This document shows positions 1-7,413 of a stretch of 13,491 nt of DNA, in pieces. Under the pieces are notes generated by a model. That model saw nothing but the letters and a program-made list of their open reading frames with translations. It did not search any database and was not told the DNA's origin. The DNA is from JALOAT01 sp041677345. GTDB taxonomy: Bacteria; Pseudomonadota; Gammaproteobacteria; Thiohalomonadales; Thiohalomonadaceae. Numbering within the stretch: position 1 is the first letter of the stretch; each line of letters begins with the position of its first letter. Made by a program: the position numbers and the translations under genes. Location: positions 1-13,491 of the forward strand of contig JBAYQE010000073.1 of assembly GCA_041677345.1 (NCBI GenBank), written 5' to 3'.

Positions 1-2
1 AA

Positions 3-140
3 AAACATGTGTGGGTGGTTGCGCGCGTTGACACTCCAACGCAGTGGATGAGCAACGCGGATCCGGATTGTCAGTTATGCGGTGGTAAGCGGTCAGGCGA
101 AACGGCGGTCATGCACCGGCGTCAGCCTGCAATACAATAG
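3..140 (+). CDS. Possible 3' end of an upstream gene (partial, unrecognised)
   Basis: This frame is open from the left edge for 45 codons and ends with TAG, 31 bases before the next gene. That spacing would suit the last gene of the same operon entering from the left. The peptide contains a CxxC pair near its middle and a basic end, and I recognise no family. An open stretch this short can arise by chance in fairly GC-rich DNA, so it is only a candidate. It could equally be plain intergenic DNA. The sequence to the left of the window would settle it. Confidence 0.2.
   Translation, partial: KHVWVVARVDTPTQWMSNADPDCQLCGGKRSGETAVMHRRQPAIQ
133..138 (+). promoter_or_regulatory. Possible -10 element (TACAAT) upstream of the sqdB-like gene
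   Basis: TACAAT differs from the sigma-70 -10 consensus at one position and lies 33 bases before the ATG at 172. No good -35 hexamer stands 16-18 bases upstream, so this is weak. It overlaps the stop codon of the candidate upstream reading frame. The gene itself has a good ribosome binding site (GAGG at 162-165, 6 bases before the ATG). Confidence 0.2.
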
Positions 141-171
141 CCGCAAATTTTTCTCTTGACTGAGGTACGTT

Positions 172-1359
172 ATGAAGACGCTGATACTTGGCGGCGATGG
201 CTTTTGCGGTTGGCCGACGGCACTGCACCTGTCGGCCAGCGGACATGAGGTTGTCATCGTGGACAACCTTTCCCGCCGAAATATCGATAATGAACTCGAG
301 GCCTATTCACTCACGCCGATTGCGCCCATGGGAACACGGCTCAAGGCCTGGAAAGAGATCAGCGGAAAGAACATTCGGTTTGTGAATATCGACGTTTCAC
401 GCCACTACCAACGATTGTTGGACCTCATGAAGGAAGAGCAGGTAGAGGCCATCGTTCATTTCGCTGAACAGCGCGCAGCACCTTACTCGATGAAGGGGCC
501 GCGCGAAAAGATGTATACCGTGGATAACAATCTCAACGCAACGCATAACGTGCTCTGCGCGATTGTGGAATCTGGCCGCGACATACATCTCGTGCACCTT
601 GGGACCATGGGGGTCTACGGCTACGGCACTGCGAGTATGAAGATACCAGAGGGTTACCTGAATGTGCAGGTTGTCACCGATTCGGGTGAAATCGTCAACA
701 AGGAAATCCTCTATCCCGTCAATCCTGGAAGTGTTTATCACCTGACGAAGACCCAGGACCAGCTGTTTTTTGCGTTTTACAACCAAAATGACGGTGTTCG
801 GATCACCGACTTGCACCAAGGAATCGTGTGGGGAACGAATACCAAGGAAACTGCGCTTGATGAACGCTTGGTGAATCGGTTCGATTACGACGGAGATTAC
901 GGAACCGTATTGAACCGTTTCCTGATGCAGGCGGCTATCGGCTACCCGCTTACCGTTCATGGGACGGGAGGTCAGACACGAGCCTTCATTCACATCCAGG
1001 ATACTGTTCGCTGCATACAACTGGCGCTGGAAAACCCGCCGGCACCCGGGGACCGTGTCACTATCTTCAATCAGATGACTGAAACGCATCGGGTTCGAGA
1101 TCTTGCAAAGCTGGTATCGGACATCACAGGGGCAGATGTGCAGTTCCTGCCGAATCCTCGTGCAGAAGCCGACGAGAATGAACTGCACGTCTCGAATGAC
1201 TGTTTCCTTGATCTGGGACTGAAACCCACCACCCTTCAACATGGACTGTTGATGGAGGTAACGGACATCGCGAAGAAGTACGCGGACAGGTGTGATACCA
1301 GCAAGATTCTTTGTCGCTCCTATTGGAACAAGGAACGTCAGCAGGTATCGACAAGATAA
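172..1359 (+). CDS. sqdB: UDP-sulfoquinovose synthase-like NAD-dependent epimerase/dehydratase (SQD1/SqdB type)
   Basis: The family's known reaction is UDP-glucose plus sulfite to UDP-sulfoquinovose, in the cytoplasm with bound NAD+. The 395-residue protein is an extended short-chain dehydrogenase. It has a nucleotide-binding GxxGxxG at residues 7-13 (GGDGFCG), then DNLSRRNID at 31-39. A catalytic Thr lies in LGTMGVYG (Thr145), and YxxxK is at Tyr189-Lys193 in GSVYHLTKTQDQ. The blocks RITDLHQGIVWGTNT (210-224) and HGTGGQTRAFIHIQDT (263-278) are hallmarks of SQD1/SqdB proteins. The Thr-to-Tyr spacing is longer than in plant SQD1 as I recall it, which I associate with bacterial homologues. The start has a GAGG site 6 bases upstream. 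It opens a tight polysaccharide operon rather than standing with SQDG lipid genes, so the product may be a glycan precursor. The family is confident; sulfite as the actual substrate is inferred. Confidence 0.88.
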   Translation: MKTLILGGDGFCGWPTALHLSASGHEVVIVDNLSRRNIDNELEAYSLTPIAPMGTRLKAWKEISGKNIRFVNIDVSRHYQRLLDLMKEEQVEAIVHFAEQRAAPYSMKGPREKMYTVDNNLNATHNVLCAIVESGRDIHLVHLGTMGVYGYGTASMKIPEGYLNVQVVTDSGEIVNKEILYPVNPGSVYHLTKTQDQLFFAFYNQNDGVRITDLHQGIVWGTNTKETALDERLVNRFDYDGDYGTVLNRFLMQAAIGYPLTVHGTGGQTRAFIHIQDTVRCIQLALENPPAPGDRVTIFNQMTETHRVRDLAKLVSDITGADVQFLPNPRAEADENELHVSNDCFLDLGLKPTTLQHGLLMEVTDIAKKYADRCDTSKILCRSYWNKERQQVSTR

Positions 1360-1397
1360 AGCCGGCGATTGTCACGGTGCGTAGACTGGACGTAGCA

Positions 1398-2645
1398 ATG
1401 GGCGACACATCCCATGTCGTAATGGTTGTCGACTTCTTCTCGCCGGAGCCCGGGAATCGTGCACGCAGGATGTATGAAATTGCCGAGGAGTTGGTAGCAG
1501 AAGGATTCAAGGTGACGGTCCTGGCACCCGCACGGGATGGTCATGCGACGGATATTACGCACGGTGAGATACGCGTGATACGAGTGCCACCGATGTTTCG
1601 CCGTGTTTATCCCTCGATGCAATACCAGGTGAAGTCGGTATCATCGTATCTCGGCCGGATGGCACGCCCATTGCTTGGCTACATCAGGTGGGTGATACCA
1701 GCCGCGCGAGTAGCGCATCGGCTCGATGACAAGGCGGTGCTTTACACGCCAAATAACCCGATCTTGTTACATGTGATTGGGTTGATGGTGCGCGTGAAAT
1801 TCTCTCGCTGGGTGGTCGAACTGCGGGATCCACTGGTCAACTATGAGGCGCACCGACTGGGCGCCTGGGCATTTTTTCTGCCGCTGTTGGAGTCGTTGGT
1901 AGTACGGAAATCGGATTTGGTCATGCTCCGCCACGGACTGCAGGTCTCGGCCGGCGAACTCAAGCGCCGCTATCCGCACCAGAGCACGAAAATCCGGGAG
2001 CTCCCGGACTATGGGATCGGCCGTAAGGACCGCATGTTCTTATCCAGTCTGAAGCGGGCCAATAAGATGCCGGAGCGTCCTCTCTATGGTATGTACGCGG
2101 GTAACTTCTATGCCAGAAGCTCTCCACGCGAAATCCTGGACGCTATCAGCGAGATCAACCGGGACTCACGCCGTGTACATGTGGATTTCTTCGGGGGATG
2201 GGAGCCAGATCTGGCCGCGCATGGGAATGGCTGGGATCACCATGGTGTGGTCCCGTTCGACGTCATACGTGAGCGGTACCGAAATGTCGATTTCACCATC
2301 GTCATCGGTGCGACAGAAACGGGAACAGAGCACCAGTTTTTGCCATCGAAACTTGTAGAGCTCATCGTTGCTGGGAAACCGATTCTGGTGCTCGGTGATG
2401 GTGACTCGCTGGTTGCGCAGAAGGTGGTCGACAACGGTTATGGAACGGCCTGTCCATTCTCCGGACCCGGCATACGGCAAGGCATTTTGAACATCATCGC
2501 AATGGTTGAGGGGGGGCGATACAATGAGGCTGGACGCCAGGAGTTCGTACATAGCCTCGATATCGAAAGCTACGGCACCAGGTTTGTGCAAGCTATTCGG
2601 GATGTCACGCGAGCTGCCGTTCCCACTCAGAGTAGCGGCTCGTAA
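1398..2645 (+). CDS. Glycosyltransferase, GT-B fold, GT4-like
   Basis: It probably transfers a sugar from an NDP-sugar to the growing lipid-linked repeat unit on the cytoplasmic face of the inner membrane. From the first ATG at 1398 it has 415 residues. The N-terminus (VVMVVDFFSPEPGNRARRMYEIAEEL) matches the first strand and donor-side helix of GT4 N-terminal domains. The C-terminal half carries FLPSKLVELIVAGKPILVLGD, the usual nucleotide-sugar binding region. The frame stays open upstream to a TTG at 1311, but that start would overlap the preceding gene by 49 bases; a GTG at 1377 is also possible. None of the three has a clear Shine-Dalgarno, so translation may be coupled to the upstream gene, whose stop is 38 bases away. 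It does not look like the SqdX sulfolipid synthase, whose N-terminus differs. Substrate and linkage cannot be told. Confidence 0.85.
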   Translation: MGDTSHVVMVVDFFSPEPGNRARRMYEIAEELVAEGFKVTVLAPARDGHATDITHGEIRVIRVPPMFRRVYPSMQYQVKSVSSYLGRMARPLLGYIRWVIPAARVAHRLDDKAVLYTPNNPILLHVIGLMVRVKFSRWVVELRDPLVNYEAHRLGAWAFFLPLLESLVVRKSDLVMLRHGLQVSAGELKRRYPHQSTKIRELPDYGIGRKDRMFLSSLKRANKMPERPLYGMYAGNFYARSSPREILDAISEINRDSRRVHVDFFGGWEPDLAAHGNGWDHHGVVPFDVIRERYRNVDFTIVIGATETGTEHQFLPSKLVELIVAGKPILVLGDGDSLVAQKVVDNGYGTACPFSGPGIRQGILNIIAMVEGGRYNEAGRQEFVHSLDIESYGTRFVQAIRDVTRAAVPTQSSGS

Positions 2646-2681
2646 CGACCAAACAACAAAGAGGCTACTCTCCGGGTTCAG

Positions 2682-3926
2682 ATGCTGACGCCCCTTTCCA
2701 TCCTGCTGACGGCTTACCCGTTACTCTGGTTCCTTGGTCTGGACGGATTCGCCTGGATGGTCCTTCTTCCGGTGGGGGGGCTTCTGACGTTCAAGCAACG
2801 TACCCCGATTTCCCCGCGCCTATTCGCATTTATATTGGGTTGTACGCTGTTGGTGGCCGGGGCCATCGTGGCGGCATTCTGGATAGAGGAACGTGTCAGG
2901 TATCTTACCTGGTTCAGGGATCTGTACCTGATCATGACCCTGGTCGTGGTGACGTGGTATCTGGCGAATTGCGAAAGCGAACGACTGCAATCACGCATAC
3001 TGAAACCTATCGCAAGCATACTGCTCTTTTCGTGCCTTCTAGGGGTACTGGCGATCACGTTTTCAGATACGCTAAATCATGAAACGCCTGCGGCATCCAT
3101 GATGCCTGACATTCTTGCAGCGACGGACTTCGGTAGACGTTTGGTGAATAAACAAATTGCCACGGAGGGCTATTTTGCCGGTGAACCCTACCTGCGCTTG
3201 AGTGGGACCTTTGACTATGCGACATCTTACGGAGCGGTGCTCGCAAGCTTTTGCGTATACGTCCTTGCTGGATGGGTGTCCTTCAGCGGAAGCCGGATTC
3301 GTTGGGTGCTTGCCGGAATGATGCCGATCGTGTTGTTCAACTTGGCATACACAACCGCACGCACATCGATCCTGGCGCTGTACCTTGGAATCCTGACTAT
3401 GGCGATGCTTTGGGGGAATACGCGCACGCGCATCCTGCTGGGGTTATTGGTGGTGGGCTGTGCGATTGCTTTGGTTCCGTTACTCACAGAGCTGATCCTG
3501 CTCCGGGGCGAAGGTTCCGCCACGGTGCGTTTCGAGATCTATCAACGCACGGCGGAAGCTATCGCCGCACATCCCTTGGGGTACGGTAGCCAGACGGATG
3601 TGGAGGACTTGCGGTTTCCGCTTGGTTCACATTCGACGTGGCTCGCACTCCCATATAAGTATGGTGTGGTAGGAAGTCTGGGAATGATATTGATATTGTT
3701 GTCATTGTTCCGGAACCGGATCTTCGGAGTACAACATGTGAACGTTCAGGCAGCAGCGCTGAGTGTCGCGTTGTTCACAATTGCCATCTTTGAAGAGCTC
3801 TATCTCGATGCGATGGGCGGTCTCGTCATTGCGTGCCTGCTCGGCGCGGCTCTTGCCGAGCATCGAATATCAAGCAGGCAACCGGAAACACACACGGATT
3901 CGCGGCCTGTGGTTCGGCAATGTTAA
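2682..3926 (+). CDS. O-antigen ligase/polymerase family membrane protein (Wzy/WaaL-like)
   Basis: It probably polymerises the lipid-linked repeat units, or ligates the chain to an acceptor, on the periplasmic face of the inner membrane. The 414-residue protein is strongly hydrophobic, with roughly ten or more membrane segments. Its large loop and flanking blocks fit the PF04932 pattern: TTARTSILALYLG (224-236), the arginine block VRFEIYQ (282-288), AAHPLGYGS (295-303) and GSHSTWL (315-321), with a His in the place of the conserved periplasmic one. It starts 36 bases after the glycosyltransferase stop, in the same frame. The only purine-rich stretch (GAGG, 2660-2663) is 18 bases away, so initiation may be weak or coupled. 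Polymerase and ligase cannot be told apart from sequence alone; beside a flippase and with no lipid A-core genes in view, polymerase is the likelier role. Confidence 0.83.
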   Translation: MLTPLSILLTAYPLLWFLGLDGFAWMVLLPVGGLLTFKQRTPISPRLFAFILGCTLLVAGAIVAAFWIEERVRYLTWFRDLYLIMTLVVVTWYLANCESERLQSRILKPIASILLFSCLLGVLAITFSDTLNHETPAASMMPDILAATDFGRRLVNKQIATEGYFAGEPYLRLSGTFDYATSYGAVLASFCVYVLAGWVSFSGSRIRWVLAGMMPIVLFNLAYTTARTSILALYLGILTMAMLWGNTRTRILLGLLVVGCAIALVPLLTELILLRGEGSATVRFEIYQRTAEAIAAHPLGYGSQTDVEDLRFPLGSHSTWLALPYKYGVVGSLGMILILLSLFRNRIFGVQHVNVQAAALSVALFTIAIFEELYLDAMGGLVIACLLGAALAEHRISSRQPETHTDSRPVVRQC

Positions 3927-5221
3927 TCAGACAGTCAATTGCTACGGGGTTGTCGCTGGTATTCCAGGTCGCAGCCGCGTTCTTGGCGAATGTACTGGTC
4001 GCGCGCCTGCTGGTACCGACTGATTACGGGGTCTACGCATTCTGGGTAGCTCTGGCAACCTTGGTGGTAGTACCCGCCAGTGCAGGTCTGCCACAACTGC
4101 TGGTGCGGGAACTCGCTGCGTACCGGGAATTGAAACACCTCGCCCGTGGACAGGGCTTGCTGCTCTGGGCGGCGCGGGTCACTATCGCCATCACGTGTAC
4201 GGTTGTTTTGCTGGGCTTACTCGCTACCCATGCCATTCCAGACGGCAATGTCTACGTGGAGGGCATGGTACCCCTCTTGGCGCTATGCAGTATCCCGTTC
4301 CTCGCTTTCAATCTGGTACGGGCGGGAGCGATGTCAGGGCTCGGTGCGGTAGTGTTGGGAGGTGTGCCGGAACGGATCATCCGACCGTTGGTGTTTCTGC
4401 TGGGTGTGGTAGCACTCTCGCTCGTGGTGAAGACGGCCACCACGACACACGTATTGGCCATGCACTTGTGCGCTGCCGTGGTTGCATTCATCGCGGGGGT
4501 TCTATGGTTGAAGCGTCGTGCATTCGCCATACTGGGAGAAGCTGGTCCGCAGTTCGCCGGCACACATTGGTTGTCTGCGGCCATGCCTCTGGCGTTCATT
4601 GCCACCGTTCAGATGTTAATCAAGCAGGCTGACGTTGTACTCATGGGGTTCCTTGCCGGAGCGGAGGACGTGGCGATTTACCAAGTAGCTGCCCGTGTTG
4701 CGCTACTAGTCGGCTTCGTCCAACTCGTTTACACGACCATCCTGAGCCCGCAGGTCGCGCGACTCTGGGCGGCCGGCGAGCACGATGCTATCCGTAAGAC
4801 AGTCGCGGGAGGCACTGCTTTGGCAACACTGGTCACCACGATCCTCGTGGTCGGCTTGAGCCTGCTAGGCGAGGAGTTTCTGCTGCTGGTATTCGGCGAA
4901 GCCTACGCCGCAGCCCATCCGATATTGGTCGTACTCTTGTTGGGACAGTGGGTGAACACATTCTTTGGGCCCGTGGGCCTGCTGTTGAACATGACGCGTC
5001 ATCTCAGGCCAACCGTCAATGCAATGGTCATGACCGCAGTGGTGAACATTACGCTCAACATCGTTTTGGTGAAACAACTCGGTGCCATCGGGGCAGCTTA
5101 CAGTGCGTTGGCGAGTTACGTCTTCTTTAATGGCATCTTGTATGTCCAATGTAAGCGCATCCTGAATATCGACCCCTCGGCGCTTGGTCTGGCTGCGCTA
5201 CCTTTTCCGAGGCAGGCATAG
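3920..5221 (+). CDS. Polysaccharide flippase (Wzx-like, MOP superfamily)
   Basis: It probably flips undecaprenyl-diphosphate-linked repeat units across the inner membrane. From the ATG at 3920 it has 433 residues and is hydrophobic throughout, consistent with 12 or more membrane helices. The segment RLLVPTDYGVYAFW (29-42) is the typical first-loop signature of Wzx/RfbX proteins, followed by the LPQLLVREL block (58-66). A later stretch reading VVLGGVPERIIRPLVF also fits oligosaccharide flippases. The frame is open upstream to a GTG at 3833, but I choose 3920 because it overlaps the preceding stop as ATGTTAA (3920-3926). That is a stop-start overlap typical of translational coupling, and no separate ribosome site is seen. 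The position between the Wzy-like gene and a glycosyltransferase supports the role. Confidence 0.87.
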   Translation: MLIRQSIATGLSLVFQVAAAFLANVLVARLLVPTDYGVYAFWVALATLVVVPASAGLPQLLVRELAAYRELKHLARGQGLLLWAARVTIAITCTVVLLGLLATHAIPDGNVYVEGMVPLLALCSIPFLAFNLVRAGAMSGLGAVVLGGVPERIIRPLVFLLGVVALSLVVKTATTTHVLAMHLCAAVVAFIAGVLWLKRRAFAILGEAGPQFAGTHWLSAAMPLAFIATVQMLIKQADVVLMGFLAGAEDVAIYQVAARVALLVGFVQLVYTTILSPQVARLWAAGEHDAIRKTVAGGTALATLVTTILVVGLSLLGEEFLLLVFGEAYAAAHPILVVLLLGQWVNTFFGPVGLLLNMTRHLRPTVNAMVMTAVVNITLNIVLVKQLGAIGAAYSALASYVFFNGILYVQCKRILNIDPSALGLAALPFPRQA

Positions 5222-5223
5222 CA

Positions 5224-5958
5224 ATGAGGCGGGATATCTCGATCACGCAGCAACGGGGAGTTTTTTCGTTCCTTAATCCATATTCCTACCTTCACCTGCG
5301 GAAAAATGCAGTGGCCGAGGAATTGGATGGCTTCTACTTGGACGGTGTCGCACTCGTTTGGCTCTGGAATCTGTTCGGCAGGCAACAGGTGAGGCGTATC
5401 AGTTTCGATATGACCAGCCTGGCGCCGGTGTTGTTCAATCGGGCATGTGCCGAGGGCGCGACCGTATATTTCGTGGGTTCGAAACAGGATGTGGTCGATA
5501 GGGCGGTAGCAACTTTCCAGGAGCAGTACCCCACCCTCAACGTGATCGGTTACCGTCATGGCTATTTCGAAAGCGAAAGCGAGTGGCGAGACGCAGCGGT
5601 TGGTATTGCGACGTTGAATCCCGATTTGATTATTGTGGGTATGGGTGCTCCGCTCCAGGAAAAATTTCTGATCGAAGTGCGCCAGAGCGGGTGGCATGGG
5701 TTGGGATTCACATGCGGCGGGTTCCTGCACCAGACAGCGTCCAAGGGCATCCGTTATTACCCGCGCATCGTGGATAAATTGAATCTTCGGTGGGCGTTTC
5801 GAATACTGGACGAGCCAAGGCTGCTGTGGAGATACGCGATCGACTACCCGCGCGGACTCCTCGTGTTTCTAGCCGACACAACGAAGGGGAAAATTGCGGT
5901 GCGTGTCGACGAGGCTTTTCCAAGCCCGCTGTTGCGTATCAACAACGGGAAACGATGA
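5224..5958 (+). CDS. WecG/TagA/CpsF family glycosyltransferase (GT26)
   Basis: Members of this family transfer a sugar (for example ManNAcA in WecG, ManNAc in TagA, hexose in CpsF) to an early lipid-linked intermediate on the cytoplasmic face. The protein has 244 residues, the usual family length. It shows DGVALVWL at 40-47, the conserved Asp in SFDMTSLAP (60-68), and GMGAPLQEKF (139-148) matching the GxPxQE motif. The C-terminal KGIRYYPRIVDKLNLRWAFR and DEPRLLWRY stretch (174-204) is the family's typical basic/aromatic membrane-contact tail. The start is 2 bases after the flippase stop, with a GAGG about a dozen bases upstream. The first 60 residues fit the family less closely. The donor sugar cannot be assigned. 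Confidence 0.9.
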   Translation: MRRDISITQQRGVFSFLNPYSYLHLRKNAVAEELDGFYLDGVALVWLWNLFGRQQVRRISFDMTSLAPVLFNRACAEGATVYFVGSKQDVVDRAVATFQEQYPTLNVIGYRHGYFESESEWRDAAVGIATLNPDLIIVGMGAPLQEKFLIEVRQSGWHGLGFTCGGFLHQTASKGIRYYPRIVDKLNLRWAFRILDEPRLLWRYAIDYPRGLLVFLADTTKGKIAVRVDEAFPSPLLRINNGKR

Positions 5959-6080
5959 CAGCGATTCAGCGTCGTTCGCGCTGACTGCCATTCAGATAGA
6001 AGTATGGGGACATGCCGGGGAACGCTCGGTTATTGACTGCGTGAAGAGGGAACTCCTCGCGTAATTACAGTTGGGGATAT

Positions 6081-7298
6081 ATGGTGAAGATCGGAATTTT
6101 CACGTTTCACGCAATCTCGAATCTCGGTGCGAACCTGCAAACACTCGCCACCCAGCAGGCGCTACGCTACCACGGCTGTGAACCCGTGGTGGTGAATTAC
6201 CGGCCCACAGTAGGAAATTTGGGGGAACCTGTCGCGCAGACCATGGAGGAGCAACACGCCGCCCATGCAGGATTCGTGAACAAGTACTTGAAACAGTCGG
6301 AGCTGATTGGCAGCGAAGATGAATTGAGAGAGTACTGTGTCGACGAACTGGATGGGGTGCTGGTCGGTAGTGACACGGTATTCGAGTTTCGTTCGAAGTA
6401 CGACCCGTATACGCTGTGGAAGTGGCTGAAGACGGGTTCGTTGCATTTCTCTCACGCAGTGCCACCCTACTATCTGAACTGGCTGAAAGACGAGGACCGT
6501 TTGTTTGCTGCGAGCATAGCCGCCTGTGGGCATGGTACAAACCATCAATTTGCATTCGGCGGTTTCCGCGAGGGGTTGCGCAGAGGGTTATCACGATTCA
6601 GCAGGGTGACAGTTCGTGATGACTGGACGAAGAAGATGGTTTCAGGATTGACAGGCGGCGCCGTCGACGCGGAAGTGGTCCCTGATCCCATTTTCTCACT
6701 TCCGCTGACCTTCACCGTCCCGGAAGAAGACAGGATCACGGAAGATGTCAGTAGGGTGGTGCTTCTATCAGGCCCCTTCTCAGAGGCTTGGATCGGGAGA
6801 TTGAGGGAGGCATTGGACGCGCGCAGCCTCGCCTTATGGGGCATGGCAAATCCCGAGAACCCGTACGAATACGCTGCAACGGAACACAACATCGGATTAC
6901 CGCTTTCACCGTTGAAGTGGTACCAGTTGCTAAGTGCATCAGCAGGTTATGTAGGTGTACGGTTTCATGCCTTGGTGAGTTGTCTTGCCAATAACACCCC
7001 GATCGTGCATACGGATCCGTACAGGCGCAGCGAGTTCTTCAGGGAGGGCAGCAAATTCTATGATTTGTGCCGGCGTGCAGGGATTCTTGATCGCTATTTC
7101 AGTGTGCGAAGCATACAGAAGGTTGCTCCTGAAGAGATTGCATCCCTGCTCTATGATGAGTCGAGCCAAGCAAGGGCAAACCGATACGCGGAGTATGCAG
7201 GAAAGGCCTATCTTGACCTGATCAAGTCACTGATTGATCAAATCGATGCTCGGCGCGACAGGTTGGTCGGATTGAAATCCGCATCAGCGAGCGGGTAG
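6081..7298 (+). CDS. Polysaccharide pyruvyl transferase family protein
   Basis: The family (PF04230; WcaK, CsaB) transfers pyruvate from phosphoenolpyruvate to a sugar as a ketal, adding negative charge to a surface polysaccharide. The 405-residue protein begins IGIFTFHAISNLGANLQTLA (4-23), the standard NxGAxLQ block. GVLVGSDTVFEF follows at 92-103, then FAASIAACG (142-150), VTVRDDWT (176-183), VVPDPIFSL (199-207) and the C-terminal YVGVRFHALVSCL (290-302) with the conserved Arg294 and His296. A GGGG run at 6073-6076 gives a close ribosome site (4 bases); a GTG at the next codon is the alternative start. The 122-base gap before it is the largest in this gene run, so it may have its own control, but I see no convincing promoter there. 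Confidence 0.9.
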   Translation: MVKIGIFTFHAISNLGANLQTLATQQALRYHGCEPVVVNYRPTVGNLGEPVAQTMEEQHAAHAGFVNKYLKQSELIGSEDELREYCVDELDGVLVGSDTVFEFRSKYDPYTLWKWLKTGSLHFSHAVPPYYLNWLKDEDRLFAASIAACGHGTNHQFAFGGFREGLRRGLSRFSRVTVRDDWTKKMVSGLTGGAVDAEVVPDPIFSLPLTFTVPEEDRITEDVSRVVLLSGPFSEAWIGRLREALDARSLALWGMANPENPYEYAATEHNIGLPLSPLKWYQLLSASAGYVGVRFHALVSCLANNTPIVHTDPYRRSEFFREGSKFYDLCRRAGILDRYFSVRSIQKVAPEEIASLLYDESSQARANRYAEYAGKAYLDLIKSLIDQIDARRDRLVGLKSASASG

Positions 7299-7413
7299 TG
7301 CGATGGGCTGCGAACCGTCAGCCGGGCGGTGACGATAGGTGAAGGCCGGAGTTCCGCTGTGCGCACGGCTGTATGGCACTGGTCTATTCCGGATTGTCAG
7401 TTCATGTCGAACG

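Noticed and set aside
63..76. 14-base sequence repeated exactly at 7389-7402, flanking the plus-strand gene run
   Set aside because: It looked like a possible cassette boundary, but one 14-base match is about what chance allows in a 13.5 kb window, and the similarity does not extend to either side.
397..1242. 281-codon open frame antisense to the sqdB-like gene
   Set aside because: It mirrors a gene with clear family motifs, and its translation has no recognisable domain or ribosome site.
5502..5512. GGCGGTAG-type sequence resembling an ops element for RfaH
   Set aside because: It lies inside the GT26 coding sequence rather than in a leader, and it departs from the ops consensus after the first nine bases. 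Chance is likelier.
6034..6066. TTGACT and TAATTA in the gap before the pyruvyl transferase gene as a promoter
   Set aside because: The two hexamers are 23 bases apart, too far for a sigma-70 promoter.
7316..7334. CGTCA/TGACG inverted repeat between the convergent pyruvyl transferase and priming transferase genes
   Set aside because: The stem is 5 bases with a 9-base loop and no T-tract, too weak to call a terminator.
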